A DNA stretch of 64,000 nt from Cellvibrionaceae bacterium AOL6 (GTDB lineage: Bacteria; Pseudomonadota; Gammaproteobacteria; Pseudomonadales; Cellvibrionaceae), in assembly GCA_003265435.1 (NCBI GenBank), contig NOXC01000001.1, forward strand, positions 434,001 to 498,000, read 5' to 3'. Under the pieces are notes generated by a model. That model was not told the origin of the DNA, ran no database searches, and saw only the letters and a list, made by a program, of their open reading frames with translations. Shown here piece by piece: positions 46,350 to 55,593 of the stretch. The stretch's first letter is position 1. Every line of letters starts with the position of its first letter. The position numbers and the translations under genes are program-made.

Positions 46350-46637
46350 TTACTCGGCGGAGTCGTCGCGGATATCGGAGTCGCCGAGGTCTTCTTCATC
46401 AAGCAGGCATTCAAGTCTGGCTTCAAGCGCTTCGAGCTTTTCACGGGTTCTCAATAATACCGCTTGCTGCGCATCAAATTCTTCACGCGTTACCAGGTCC
46501 AGCTTGCGTAAGGTCGTCTCCAGCATGCCTCGCAGCTGCCCTTCTGTAAACGCTTTGGCTTCTTTCAGGTTGTCGCCCTGTTGATTGACGGTATTCTGAA
46601 TTTGACTGAAGAGCTCTTTCGCAAATTGATCGATCAT
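46350..46637 (-). CDS. ubiK: Accessory factor UbiK (BMFP/YqiC)
   Basis: The 95-residue protein starts MIDQFAKELFSQI, has an amphipathic helix and then a coiled coil (~30-85, LVTREEFDAQQAVLLRTREKLEALEARL) with an acidic end. UbiK assists the aerobic ubiquinone biosynthesis complex. The ATG at 46637 is preferred to one six codons upstream, which has no ribosome site. It is divergent from ureD; the gap carries both promoters. Confidence 0.92.
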   Translation of the reverse strand: MIDQFAKELFSQIQNTVNQQGDNLKEAKAFTEGQLRGMLETTLRKLDLVTREEFDAQQAVLLRTREKLEALEARLECLLDEEDLGDSDIRDDSAE

Positions 46638-46807
46638 TGTGCATTCCGGTGTCATATGAACTCGATAAGGGCGTTATTCTAGCGCAGGGGCTGTGGAATC
46701 CCTAGGGTCGCTTCACACGTCAAGCTGCGCATGACGCTAAAACACTTGAGACAAACAAGGGCTTCGGTTAACGTCGGTCACCAAGAGCACTATCGGAAAC
46801 ACATAAA

Positions 46808-47710
46808 ATGAATCAGGTGGCCCACGTAGCCGACCCCCTCGCGCCCTATGAGCGCGACGCGAAAGTACGCCAGTGGCGAGCGGGTATCGCGCTGGGTTAT
46901 CGACACGCTCCGTCGAAAACCGTTTTGGCGCACCGCGAACATTTTGGTCCTTTGCGTGTTCAGCGACCTTTTTATCCAGAACAGGACGGCTGCTGCCACA
47001 CCTATCTTCTGCATCCTCCCGGCGGCATGGCCGTCGGTGATGAAGTCAATATCGACATCGCGCTCGAGCCGAATGCCAAAGCCTTGCTGACGACGCCGTC
47101 TGCCGGGCGCATGTACGGCACCTTGGGCCTCGATGCGGCGGTGATTGCACCGCAAAAACAAAGTGTAACCATGCATGTGGCAGCGGGAGCCGAGGCTGAG
47201 TGGTTGCCGCAGGAGACCATCGTTTACAACGGCGCCTATGCGGAATTGAACACCACCGTGCAACTTGAAGGGGACGCGCGCTGGATGGGCTGGGACATCG
47301 TGCGCCTCGGCCGCGCGGCGAGTGGCGAGCGCTTTGAGCAGGGCTACTGCCGCCAGCGTTTGTCCGTGTATCGTGACGGCAAGCCGGTGTTTCTCGAATA
47401 CAATCCGGTCATCGCCGGTGAGGCGTTTCAACACGGCGTTGCAGGCATGCGCGGGCTCAACACTCTGGCGACCCTGGTCGCGACCGTATCTCTGCAACGC
47501 GAGGCTGTGGATGCTTTGGTTGAAGCGCTTGCGCCCTGGCGTTCAGACGCGAGCCTTTGGGGTGTGACACAGAAAGAGTCGGTCTTGATCGTGCGTTATC
47601 TCGGCGACTCGATTATGGATTGTCGTGCTGGGTTGGAACATTTGTGGCATCTGATTCGCCCAGCCTGTTTGAATAAATCGGCGGTTGCGCCGCGAATCTG
47701 GTTTACATAA
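46808..47710 (+). CDS. ureD: Urease accessory protein UreD
   Basis: The 300-residue UreD/UreH protein has GPLRVQRPFYPE, YLLHPPGGMAVGD and LQFNTRVQL-like segments (here LNTTVQLEGDARWMGWD). UreD docks on apo-urease with UreF and UreG and is the first factor for nickel insertion. It is followed in the same direction by ureA at 34 bp. It is the first gene of the ureDABCEFG operon. Confidence 0.95.
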   Translation: MNQVAHVADPLAPYERDAKVRQWRAGIALGYRHAPSKTVLAHREHFGPLRVQRPFYPEQDGCCHTYLLHPPGGMAVGDEVNIDIALEPNAKALLTTPSAGRMYGTLGLDAAVIAPQKQSVTMHVAAGAEAEWLPQETIVYNGAYAELNTTVQLEGDARWMGWDIVRLGRAASGERFEQGYCRQRLSVYRDGKPVFLEYNPVIAGEAFQHGVAGMRGLNTLATLVATVSLQREAVDALVEALAPWRSDASLWGVTQKESVLIVRYLGDSIMDCRAGLEHLWHLIRPACLNKSAVAPRIWFT

Positions 47711-47744
47711 CGCCGATGTGTGAGTCATCGGTGACGGGGGAAAA

Positions 47745-48047
47745 ATGGAACTGAGTCCAAGAGATAAAGATAAATTATTGTTGTTTACGGCGGCGCTGCT
47801 CGCCGAGCGACGTCTGGCACGGGGTTTGAAACTGAATTATCCAGAGTCGGTCGCGCTGATCAGTGCGGCCATTATGGAAGGCGCGCGCGACGGTCGCAGT
47901 GTGGCGGAATTGATGAGCTACGGACGCACCATCCTCAGTGCGGACCAAGTGATGGACGGCGTGGTGGAGATGATCCACGAAGTGCAGGTAGAAGCGACTT
48001 TTCCGGATGGCACCAAGTTGGTCACCGTCCATGATCCCATCGTTTAG
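47745..48047 (+). CDS. ureA: Urease gamma subunit
   Basis: The 100-residue UreA starts [17 protein letters not shown] and contains [23 protein letters not shown] and [18 protein letters not shown], all diagnostic. It forms the urease heterotrimer with UreB and UreC. A GGGGG-type ribosome site precedes the ATG. It is nine bases before ureB. Confidence 0.98.
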   Translation: MELSPRDKDKLLLFTAALLAERRLARGLKLNYPESVALISAAIMEGARDGRSVAELMSYGRTILSADQVMDGVVEMIHEVQVEATFPDGTKLVTVHDPIV

Positions 48048-48056
48048 GAGGCGCAC

Positions 48057-48362
48057 ATGAAACCGGGTGAATACGATATCCAGGCGGGCGACATTGTTCT
48101 GAACGAGGGCCGTGCCGCGTTGACCTTGGTGGTGGCCAACATTGGCGACCGACCCGTGCAGGTCGGCTCACACTACCATTTTTATGAGAGCAATCCGGCG
48201 CTGAAATTTGATCGCGAAAGTGCGCGCGGTATGCGTTTGAATATCGCGGCGGGCACAGCGGTGCGCTTCGAGCCGGGACAGGAGCGCGAAGTGGAATTGG
48301 TCGCCCTCGCCGGCAAGCGCGAAGTGTACGGCTTTCGCGGCGACGTGATGGGCGCGCTCTAA
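48057..48362 (+). CDS. ureB: Urease beta subunit
   Basis: The 101-residue UreB has [34 protein letters not shown] and [19 protein letters not shown], the family hallmarks. It packs with UreA and UreC in the (ABC)3 enzyme. An AGGAGG precedes the ATG. Confidence 0.98.
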   Translation: MKPGEYDIQAGDIVLNEGRAALTLVVANIGDRPVQVGSHYHFYESNPALKFDRESARGMRLNIAAGTAVRFEPGQEREVELVALAGKREVYGFRGDVMGAL

Positions 48363-48426
48363 ATTGGACAACCATGTCGAGTGCACAAAGCGCGCTCGAT
48401 AAACCGGATTCGGGGGAAGAGGAAGC

Positions 48427-50130
48427 ATGGCAAGCATCAGTAGAAAAGCCTACGCCGATATGTTTGGGCCAACCACGGGCGACCGTGTACGGCTGGCCGA
48501 CACAGAGCTATGGATTGAAGTTGAAAAGGACTACACCACCTACGGTGAAGAAGTGAAATTCGGGGGCGGCAAGGTGATTCGCGACGGCATGGGCCAGAGC
48601 CAAGCAGGCTCGGCGGATTGCCCCGATACGGTCATCACCAATGCGCTGATCCTCGATCACTGGGGCATTGTTAAAGCGGACGTTGCCATTAAAGCTGGCC
48701 GCATTCAGGCCATCGGCAAAGCGGGTAACCCGGACATTCAGCCCAATGTCGACATCATCGTCGGGCCCGGCACCGAAGTGATTGCAGGCGAGGGTCAGAT
48801 CCTGACCGCAGGCGGCATCGACGCGCACATTCACTTCATCTGCCCTCAACAAATTGAGGAAGCGCTGATGAGTGGGGTGACGACCATGATCGGCGGCGGC
48901 ACAGGCCCCGCGACCGGCACCAACGCCACGACCTGTACACCCGGCCCCTGGCATATCAGCATGATGCTGCAGGCGGCGGACAGCTTCGCTATGAACCTAG
49001 GCTTTCTCGGCAAGGGCAATGCGAGCCTGCCCGGAGCGCTGAACGAGCAACTGGAAGCCGGTGCGCTCGGCCTGAAATTGCACGAAGACTGGGGCACCAC
49101 ACCCGCGGCCATCGACAACTGCCTGACCGTGGCCGAACACTATGACGTGCAGGTGGCCATTCACACCGATACCCTCAACGAGAGCGGTTTTGTTGAAGAC
49201 ACGCTCGCCGCATTTAAAGGGCGCACCATCCACACCTACCACACCGAAGGTGCAGGGGGTGGTCACGCACCCGATATCATCAAGGCCTGCGGCAGCAGCA
49301 ATGTGCTGCCCTCCTCCACCAACCCGACTCGCCCCTACACGGTCAATACGGTGGACGAGCATCTCGACATGTTGATGGTGTGTCACCACCTCGATCCGAA
49401 TATTCCAGAAGACGTGGCCTTTGCGGACTCGCGTATTCGCAAGGAAACCATCGCCGCAGAAGACATCCTGCATGACCTCGGCGCGTTTTCGATGATCTCA
49501 TCGGATTCGCAGGCCATGGGACGCGTCGGTGAGGTGGTCTGTCGCACCTGGCAAACCGCGCATAAAATGAAAACCCAATTTGGGCCGCTGCCTCAGGACA
49601 GCGCGCGCAGCGATAACTTCCGCGCGCGGCGATACATCGCCAAGTACACGATGAACCCCGCCCTGGCTCACGGTATCGCGCACGAAGTGGGCTCGGTCGA
49701 GCCCGGCAAGCTGGCGGATCTGGTGCTGTGGAAACCCGCGTTTTTTGGCATCAAGCCCTCTTTGATTATCAAGGGTGGCGCCATCGCTGCCGCACCGATG
49801 GGCGATCCGAATGCGTCCATCCCGACACCACAGCCCGTGCACTATCGGCCGATGTTTGGTGCCTTTGGCAAAGCAGCCGCCGCGACCTCCGTCACCTTCG
49901 TCAGTCAGGCGGCACTCGATGCGGGTATCCGTGCAAGTCTGGAACTTGAGCGTCGCCTCGTCGCCGTGAAAAACTGCCGCAGCGTGACCAAGGCCGATAT
50001 GGTACTCAACGAGTATCAGCCGGACATTGAAGTCGATCCGGAAACCTATGAAGTGCGCGCCGATGGCCGCCTGCTGACCTGTGAGCCCGCCGAAGTGCTG
50101 CCACTGGCCCAGCGCTACTGCCTGTTCTAA
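48427..50130 (+). CDS. ureC: Urease alpha (catalytic) subunit
   Basis: The 567-residue amidohydrolase cleaves urea to ammonia and carbamate at a dinickel centre. Metal ligands are visible: HIHFICPQQ, the carbamylated Lys217 in [11 protein letters not shown] (same number as in Klebsiella), the AIHTDTLNE and [12 protein letters not shown] histidines, and the flap histidine in VCHHLDP. Length is standard. It is 64 bp after ureB and 25 bp before ureE. Confidence 0.99.
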   Translation: MASISRKAYADMFGPTTGDRVRLADTELWIEVEKDYTTYGEEVKFGGGKVIRDGMGQSQAGSADCPDTVITNALILDHWGIVKADVAIKAGRIQAIGKAGNPDIQPNVDIIVGPGTEVIAGEGQILTAGGIDAHIHFICPQQIEEALMSGVTTMIGGGTGPATGTNATTCTPGPWHISMMLQAADSFAMNLGFLGKGNASLPGALNEQLEAGALGLKLHEDWGTTPAAIDNCLTVAEHYDVQVAIHTDTLNESGFVEDTLAAFKGRTIHTYHTEGAGGGHAPDIIKACGSSNVLPSSTNPTRPYTVNTVDEHLDMLMVCHHLDPNIPEDVAFADSRIRKETIAAEDILHDLGAFSMISSDSQAMGRVGEVVCRTWQTAHKMKTQFGPLPQDSARSDNFRARRYIAKYTMNPALAHGIAHEVGSVEPGKLADLVLWKPAFFGIKPSLIIKGGAIAAAPMGDPNASIPTPQPVHYRPMFGAFGKAAAATSVTFVSQAALDAGIRASLELERRLVAVKNCRSVTKADMVLNEYQPDIEVDPETYEVRADGRLLTCEPAEVLPLAQRYCLF

Positions 50131-50155
50131 ACGAACCACAGAACGATAGAGATTT

Positions 50156-50605
50156 ATGCTTGAGTCACACCAGTTGAGCCATGTCCACGAGGGGGAAGCC
50201 TGCCTCGAAGTCATTGCCAGTTTTGAAGAGCGGCAAAAAAGCCGCTATCGCACCACCACCACCTGCGGCCAGGATTTAGGCTGGTTTCTTGAGCGCGGCT
50301 ACGTGCTGCGCGACAACGACATTTTGCTCTGCAGCGACGGCACCAAAGTGCGTGTTCGTTGTGCGGACGAGTCCGTCAGCGATGTACGCGCGGAGGACGC
50401 CCTGACCCTGTTGCGTGCGGCCTACCACCTCGGCAATCGCCATGTGCCCTTGCAGGTGCGCTGTGATTTTTTGCGCTATCAGCGTGATCATGTGCTGGAT
50501 GACATGGTGCAAGGACTCGGTCTGAGCGTCAGCCATACAGAAGCCCCCTTTGACCCGGAATCTGGCGCCTACAGCGGTGGACACAGTCACGCCCATGCTC
50601 ACTGA
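50156..50605 (+). CDS. ureE: Urease nickel metallochaperone UreE
   Basis: The 149-residue UreE has the peptide-binding domain (RTTTTCGQDLGWFLERG) and the metal-binding domain with LGNRHVPLQV and DHVLDDMVQGLGL. The tail GGHSHAHAH gives a short His cluster for Ni(II). It hands nickel to UreG. The ureF start lies 11 bases inside its 3' end. Confidence 0.97.
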   Translation: MLESHQLSHVHEGEACLEVIASFEERQKSRYRTTTTCGQDLGWFLERGYVLRDNDILLCSDGTKVRVRCADESVSDVRAEDALTLLRAAYHLGNRHVPLQVRCDFLRYQRDHVLDDMVQGLGLSVSHTEAPFDPESGAYSGGHSHAHAH

Positions 50606-51272
50606 TGCCCCGCTGTCATTGCTGCGCCTGATGTACCTCGTCAGCCCGACGCTGCCGATCGGCGCGTATGCGTATTCAACCGGGCAGGAATATGTCGTGG
50701 ATGCGGGATGGGCAACGGATGCGACGGCCGTGCAGGAGTGGATACGTTCGGTGATGTGGGGCAGCTTGAGCAGTACGGACCTGCCGGCGATCAAGCACGT
50801 CTACCTCGCCTGGCAAGATGAGGATGTCAGTCGTCTTGAGTATTGGAATGCCTGGTTGCACGCGAATCGTGAAACGGCGGAACTGCTGCTGGAAGACCAG
50901 CAACTCGGCGCGGCGCTGACACGTGTATTGGTCGCGCATTCCGTGGAGGGCGCGCAATCCCTCGCGGATGAAAAGCCCGCGTTCGTGCTGCCCTTTGCGC
51001 TGGCGGGTCTGCGCTGGGATGTGCCGCTGCCCGCGTTAATGCAGGGCTTCTGTTGGAGCTGGCTGGAAAACCAGGTCGCCGCGGCCACCAAAACCGTGCC
51101 ACTGGGCCAAACGCAGGCTCAGCATATTCTGATGGCGCTGCTCGATGAGGTACCCGGCGTCGTGGCGCAGGCCGAGGCCCTGCGCGAAGAGGAGATGGGC
51201 GTAGGGCTCCCCGCGCTGGCCATTGCGTCGGCATGCCATGAGCGCCAGTACAGTCGGCTTTTCAGAAGCTGA
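50595..51272 (+). CDS. ureF: Urease accessory protein UreF
   Basis: The 225-residue all-helical UreF has LRLMYLVSPTLPIGAYAYSTGQE, GQTQAQHILMALLDEVP and a C-terminal CHERQYSRLFRS, the usual ends. The ATG overlaps the ureE end by 11 bases; a longer TTG frame is rejected. UreF acts with UreD and UreG in urease activation. Confidence 0.97.
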   Translation: MLTDAPLSLLRLMYLVSPTLPIGAYAYSTGQEYVVDAGWATDATAVQEWIRSVMWGSLSSTDLPAIKHVYLAWQDEDVSRLEYWNAWLHANRETAELLLEDQQLGAALTRVLVAHSVEGAQSLADEKPAFVLPFALAGLRWDVPLPALMQGFCWSWLENQVAAATKTVPLGQTQAQHILMALLDEVPGVVAQAEALREEEMGVGLPALAIASACHERQYSRLFRS

Positions 51273-51319
51273 CCGACACACCTTTCTTAGAGTAAAAAAG
51301 TTAACGAAGAGGCAGAAAC

Positions 51320-51928
51320 ATGAAAAAACCCGCGCTGAGAGTCGGCATAGGCGGCCCGGTAGGTTCCGGAAAAACTGCGTTGGTGAAAACCCTGTGTGCG
51401 GCACTGAAAGATCGCTACAACCTTGCGGTCATCACGAACGATATTTACACCCGCGAAGATGCCGAGTTTCTGCTGCGTCACGAAGCGCTCGACAGCGATC
51501 GTATTCTCGGTGTCGAAACCGGCGGATGCCCGCATACCGCCATTCGCGAAGACGCGTCGATGAACCTCAGCGCGGTGGCCGAACTGCAGCAGCGTTTTGA
51601 GGGGCTGGAGCTGGTGCTGATTGAGAGCGGAGGCGACAACCTCGCCGCGACCTTCAGCCCCGAGCTGTCCGACCTGACGCTCTACGTTATTGATGTCAGT
51701 GCTGGCGATAAGATTCCTCGCAAGGGCGGGCCGGGCATTACCAAGTCGGACCTATTGATCATCAATAAGATTGATCTGGCACCGATGGTTGGTGCGGATC
51801 TGGACGTCATGGATCGCGACGCGAAGAAGATGCGCGGCGAGCGCCCTTTCCTGTTTTCCAACCTTAAAGATGGCACTGGGGTGGAGGACATCATTGGCTT
51901 CATTGAGCGCGCAGGCATGTTGGCCTAA
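51320..51928 (+). CDS. ureG: Urease GTPase UreG
   Basis: The 202-residue SIMIBI GTPase has Walker [12 protein letters not shown], the CPH nickel-binding motif in [16 protein letters not shown], and NKIDLAP for guanine. UreG drives nickel delivery by GTP hydrolysis. An AGAGGC site precedes the ATG. An intrinsic terminator follows 25 bp after the stop, ending the ure operon. Confidence 0.98.
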   Translation: MKKPALRVGIGGPVGSGKTALVKTLCAALKDRYNLAVITNDIYTREDAEFLLRHEALDSDRILGVETGGCPHTAIREDASMNLSAVAELQQRFEGLELVLIESGGDNLAATFSPELSDLTLYVIDVSAGDKIPRKGGPGITKSDLLIINKIDLAPMVGADLDVMDRDAKKMRGERPFLFSNLKDGTGVEDIIGFIERAGMLA

Positions 51929-51953
51929 TCGTTACAATGACTTCCCGTAGTGC

Positions 51954-51980
51954 AACCCTCCTCGCAAATGGAGGGTTTTT
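51954..51980 (+). terminator. Intrinsic terminator after ureG
   Basis: ACCCTCC pairs with GGAGGGT around an eight-base loop and runs into five Ts. It separates the ure operon from the urt transporter operon. Confidence 0.85.
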
Positions 51981-52517
51981 GCACCATTTGAGGCGCGCCG
52001 TCCTGCGCCAGGTCGAAATCCTTCTTACATTCACATACCAAAACTGCTTGCCTGTGGTGCTTTTGCGCTTTTTTGGTGCTGTTCCGCGTTGAATATTTAG
52101 CATGTTTTGGCGACGCTCTCAGATTCACCCTTCTTTCTTCGTAAGGCAGCGCGTGTAATTCTGGCTGAATCTACTCGGCATAGTGCCTTAACCTATTGAA
52201 TATAATGAGTATTTTTATATTTGAAGCGATTTCGCCAAATTATCATGGATTTTTGCTAGCGCACCAAAGTGGTGATTAGTCGAAAATCGCCCGCTTCATA
52301 TCGGTGCTGTTTGTGTTTTGTCGTGCATACGAAAACAGCATGCCTGTAAATTTGAAAAATTAAATACCTAATAAAATCAGTGTTGTAGATCGTTGGCAGT
52401 ATTACGATTTGTCGGTTGGCACCATTAATGCTCCCTCCTGCGGTGCAAGCGTTCTTTGCATTTGGGGTATGAAGGCATATCGGACCCGAATAAAAAAACC
52501 AAATTTAGGAGGAAATC
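51981..52517. promoter_or_regulatory. urtA upstream region with NtrC-like box and sigma-54 promoter
   Basis: There is no gene in this 537-bp interval. At 52261-52274 is GCACCAAAGTGGTG, an NtrC-like palindrome with both half-sites. At 52416-52432 is TTGGCACCATTAATGCT, with GG and GC exactly ten bases apart as required for sigma-54. The box is about 150 bp upstream of the promoter, a normal enhancer distance. The ATG of urtA is about 85 bp downstream of the GC. Confidence 0.8.
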
Positions 52518-53807
52518 ATGCACAAGCTCATTAAAAAAACCGGGCTGGCGCTCGGAGCGGCTGCGTTAACTCTCGGCGCATATACCGTTCAAGCCGCTGA
52601 AACCATCAAGGTCGGTGTTCTGCATTCACTGTCCGGTACGATGGCCATCAGTGAAACCACGCTCAAAGACACTGTGCTCATGATGGTTGAAGAGCAAAAC
52701 GCCAAAGGCGGCCTGCTGGGAAAAAAACTGGAAGCGGTTGTGGTCGACCCCGCTTCTGACTGGCCTTTGTTCGCAGAAAAAGCAAAAGAATTGATTGAAC
52801 AGAAAGATGTCGACGTGATCTTCGGATGCTGGACTTCCGTTTCACGTAAATCCGTTCTGCCTGTCATCGAAGAATTGAATGGCCTGTTGTTCTACCCTGT
52901 TCAGTATGAGGGTGAAGAGTCATCCAAAAACGTGTTCTACACCGGTGCGGCCCCCAACCAGCAAGCCATCCCTGCCGTTGACTACCTGATGGAAGAAGAA
53001 GGTGTTGAGCGTTGGGTATTGGAAGGTACCGACTACGTTTACCCACAAACCACCAACAAAATTCTCAAAGCCTACCTGATGGGCAAAGGTGTGAAGGAAG
53101 CGGATATCTCCGTGAACTACACGCCTTTCGGTCACGCAGATTGGTCCACGCGCGTCTCTGAAATCAAATCTTTCGGTTCTGCAGGTAAAAAGACCGCGGT
53201 TGTGTCTACCGTCAACGGTGATGCGAACGTGCCTTTCTACAAAGAGCTGGCGAACCAGGGCGTGACAGCAGAAGACATCCCTGTCGTCGCGTTCTCTGTC
53301 GGTGAAGAAGAGCTTTCCGGTTTTGATACCGCGCCTCTCGTCGGTCACCTTGCGGCTTGGAACTACTTCCAGAGCGCGGAATCTGACGCGAACGACGCCT
53401 TTATCGCCAAGTGGAAAACCTTCATTGGTGATGACTCCCGTGTAACCAACGACCCAATGGAAGCAACCTACATCGGTTTCAAAGCTTGGGCGAAAGCGGT
53501 AGAAAAAGCGAAGAGCACCGACGTCGACAAAGTGCGTCAAGCGATGTACGGCATCGAAGTCACTAACCTGACTGGTGGTATTGCGAAGGTGTTGCCAAAC
53601 CATCACTTCACCAAGCCTGTATTGATTGGTGAAATCCAGGAAGACGGCCAGTTTGAAATTGTGTCTCAAACTGAAGAAGTACCTGGTGATGCATGGACGG
53701 ACTTCCTTCCTGAAAGTGCCAAGATTATTTCTGATTGGCAGGATCCAAAAATCAACTGTGGTAACTACAACACAGAAACCAAAGCCTGTTCTGGTCAGAA
53801 CTACTGA
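52518..53807 (+). CDS. urtA: Urea ABC transporter substrate-binding protein
   Basis: The 429-residue periplasmic protein has a signal peptide (VQAA-ET). A type-I periplasmic binding fold follows, with VGVLHSLSGTMAISETTL, SDWPLFAEKAKEL and FGCWTSVSRKSVLP. It is adjacent to urtBCDE and downstream of a complete urease operon, so urea is the expected ligand. AGGAGG precedes the ATG. A GC-rich hairpin and long leader precede urtB. It is controlled by sigma-54/NtrC elements upstream. Confidence 0.96.
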   Translation: MHKLIKKTGLALGAAALTLGAYTVQAAETIKVGVLHSLSGTMAISETTLKDTVLMMVEEQNAKGGLLGKKLEAVVVDPASDWPLFAEKAKELIEQKDVDVIFGCWTSVSRKSVLPVIEELNGLLFYPVQYEGEESSKNVFYTGAAPNQQAIPAVDYLMEEEGVERWVLEGTDYVYPQTTNKILKAYLMGKGVKEADISVNYTPFGHADWSTRVSEIKSFGSAGKKTAVVSTVNGDANVPFYKELANQGVTAEDIPVVAFSVGEEELSGFDTAPLVGHLAAWNYFQSAESDANDAFIAKWKTFIGDDSRVTNDPMEATYIGFKAWAKAVEKAKSTDVDKVRQAMYGIEVTNLTGGIAKVLPNHHFTKPVLIGEIQEDGQFEIVSQTEEVPGDAWTDFLPESAKIISDWQDPKINCGNYNTETKACSGQNY

Positions 53808-53926
53808 TCCAACGGCTTAGCTTCGCCACGCTCAGTGGTGCTGCCGTGCCAGCTCAGTAGTTCGGTGCGGCAGGGGCCTCGTTATCACCTTGGTGCTGGT
53901 GGTAGTGGGGAATCCAATCTCGATCC

Positions 53927-53951
53927 GAACCCGGGCACTGCGCCCGGGTTC
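53927..53951 (+). terminator. 10-bp hairpin between urtA and urtB
   Basis: GAACCCGGGC pairs perfectly with GCCCGGGTTC around five bases, 120 bp after urtA. Only TCTTTC follows, so it is likely a partial terminator or mRNA-stabilising stem that lets urtA be expressed above urtB-E. Confidence 0.75.
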
Positions 53952-53971
53952 TCTTTCATGGAAAGCCAGTC

Positions 53972-55591
53972 ATGATATTAGCTAGAAAAATAGCCTGCAT
54001 GCTGAGTCTCCTGTGTGTGTTTGCGGCAACGGCAGCGAACGCGGATGAGTTTTCAGAGACAGCGGCGCAATTAAGTCAGGGTTCTTACGGCGATAAAATT
54101 AAAACGATAGACGCGCTGTCGGCCATTGACGATGAACGAGTATTACCCACCCTTACCGCGATGTTAGATGCGCGGCTTTTTACCCGAAAAAGTGACGACC
54201 TACTGGTCATTCTAGACAAGAGCGGAAAAGACACCCTTGCAAGCGCAGTGCTCAGCGGAGAATCACTGGGTGTCATTAATGAAAAAGAATTCAAGAAAAT
54301 ACGCATCAATAATCGCGTAAGACGGGCCTTGAGGCCACAAATCGCGATGTTGCAACTGGTCAGTGAGGACGAAAGCGTCCGCCTTCAGTCTGCAAAAGAC
54401 CTTACCAAGAATCCAGATGCGAGTATGCGGCAGGTCATTGCGGATGCCTATGTAGACGAAAAAAGCGGTAAGGTGCGCTCTACGTTGGGCATAGCACTGG
54501 CTATGATTGATATCGAACAAAAAGACCCTGTCGTGCGTCTGGCTGCAGTAGAAACGCTGTCAAAGTCGCTCGACCCGGAAGTGGTTGCCATTCTAAAAGG
54601 GCTTGCCGCGCGCGACGATGACGGTGCGTTTACCGATGCAGATCCCGCAGTGGCCGAACTTGCCGAAGAGAAATTAAAGAGCGTTGAAGCGAAGGTCAGT
54701 TTTTACAAGTTTACCGAAAATATCGTATTCGGATTTAGCCTGGGCTCGATTTTGTTGTTAGCCGCAATTGGGCTCGCGATTACCTTCGGTGTGATGGGTG
54801 TGATCAACATGGCGCATGGTGAAATGATCATGCTCGGTGCCTATACCACCTTCGCAATACAGCAAATTTTTCCCCAATTGATCGATTGGTCTTTATTGAT
54901 GGCCATCCCTGCGGCATTTCTGGTTTCCGGGTGTGCGGGCGTGTTGATTGAGCGGCTGGTGATACGTCATCTATACGGTCGTCCCCTGGACACCCTGCTC
55001 GCGACCTTCGGTATCAGCCTGATATTGCAACAGGCCGTGCGCATGTACGATTCCAATAATGTTGCTGTGATCACACCGGAATGGTTGGCGGGCTTCTGGC
55101 AGGTGAACGGTGCCATGGCACTGACCTACAACCGCTTGTACATTTTGATTTTCTCTTTGCTTGTGCTGGGTGCGCTGGCGCTGGTATTGAAAAAAACCAT
55201 GATGGGTTTGCAAATGCGTGCGGTGACGCAAAATCGCGCGATGGCCAATTCCATGGGCATCCGCTCGAGCTGGGTGGACGCACTGACCTTTGGTCTCGGC
55301 TCGGGTATCGCGGGTATAGCTGGGGTCGCTCTGAGTCAGATCACTAATGTAGGGCCTAACCTTGGCCAAGCCTACATCATTGATTCCTTTATGGTGGTGG
55401 TCTTTGGTGGTGTCGGCAATCTATTGGGCACCTTCTTCGGCGCAATGAGTCTCGGTGTGGCAAACAAACTCCTGGAGCCTTATGCCGGTGCGGTGGTGGG
55501 TAAAATCATCGTATTGGTCTTCATTATTCTGTTCATCCAGTGGCGACCACGTGGCTTGTTCGCACTGAAAGGCCGCTTCGTGGAGGACTGA
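53972..55591 (+). CDS. urtB: Urea ABC permease UrtB with N-terminal helical-repeat extension
   Basis: The 539-residue protein has a signal peptide (NADE) and a ~220-residue helical-repeat (HEAT-like) region predicted outside the membrane. The UrtB permease (~250-539) has GVMGVINMAHGEMIMLGAY, a DTLLATFGISLILQQ segment and QWRPRGLFALKGR at the end. UrtB proteins of proteobacteria commonly have this extension; the paralogue at 25554 lacks it. It forms the channel with UrtC. The ATG is preceded by a weak GGAAAG ribosome site. Confidence 0.95.
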   Translation: MILARKIACMLSLLCVFAATAANADEFSETAAQLSQGSYGDKIKTIDALSAIDDERVLPTLTAMLDARLFTRKSDDLLVILDKSGKDTLASAVLSGESLGVINEKEFKKIRINNRVRRALRPQIAMLQLVSEDESVRLQSAKDLTKNPDASMRQVIADAYVDEKSGKVRSTLGIALAMIDIEQKDPVVRLAAVETLSKSLDPEVVAILKGLAARDDDGAFTDADPAVAELAEEKLKSVEAKVSFYKFTENIVFGFSLGSILLLAAIGLAITFGVMGVINMAHGEMIMLGAYTTFAIQQIFPQLIDWSLLMAIPAAFLVSGCAGVLIERLVIRHLYGRPLDTLLATFGISLILQQAVRMYDSNNVAVITPEWLAGFWQVNGAMALTYNRLYILIFSLLVLGALALVLKKTMMGLQMRAVTQNRAMANSMGIRSSWVDALTFGLGSGIAGIAGVALSQITNVGPNLGQAYIIDSFMVVVFGGVGNLLGTFFGAMSLGVANKLLEPYAGAVVGKIIVLVFIILFIQWRPRGLFALKGRFVED

Positions 55592-55593
55592 TC

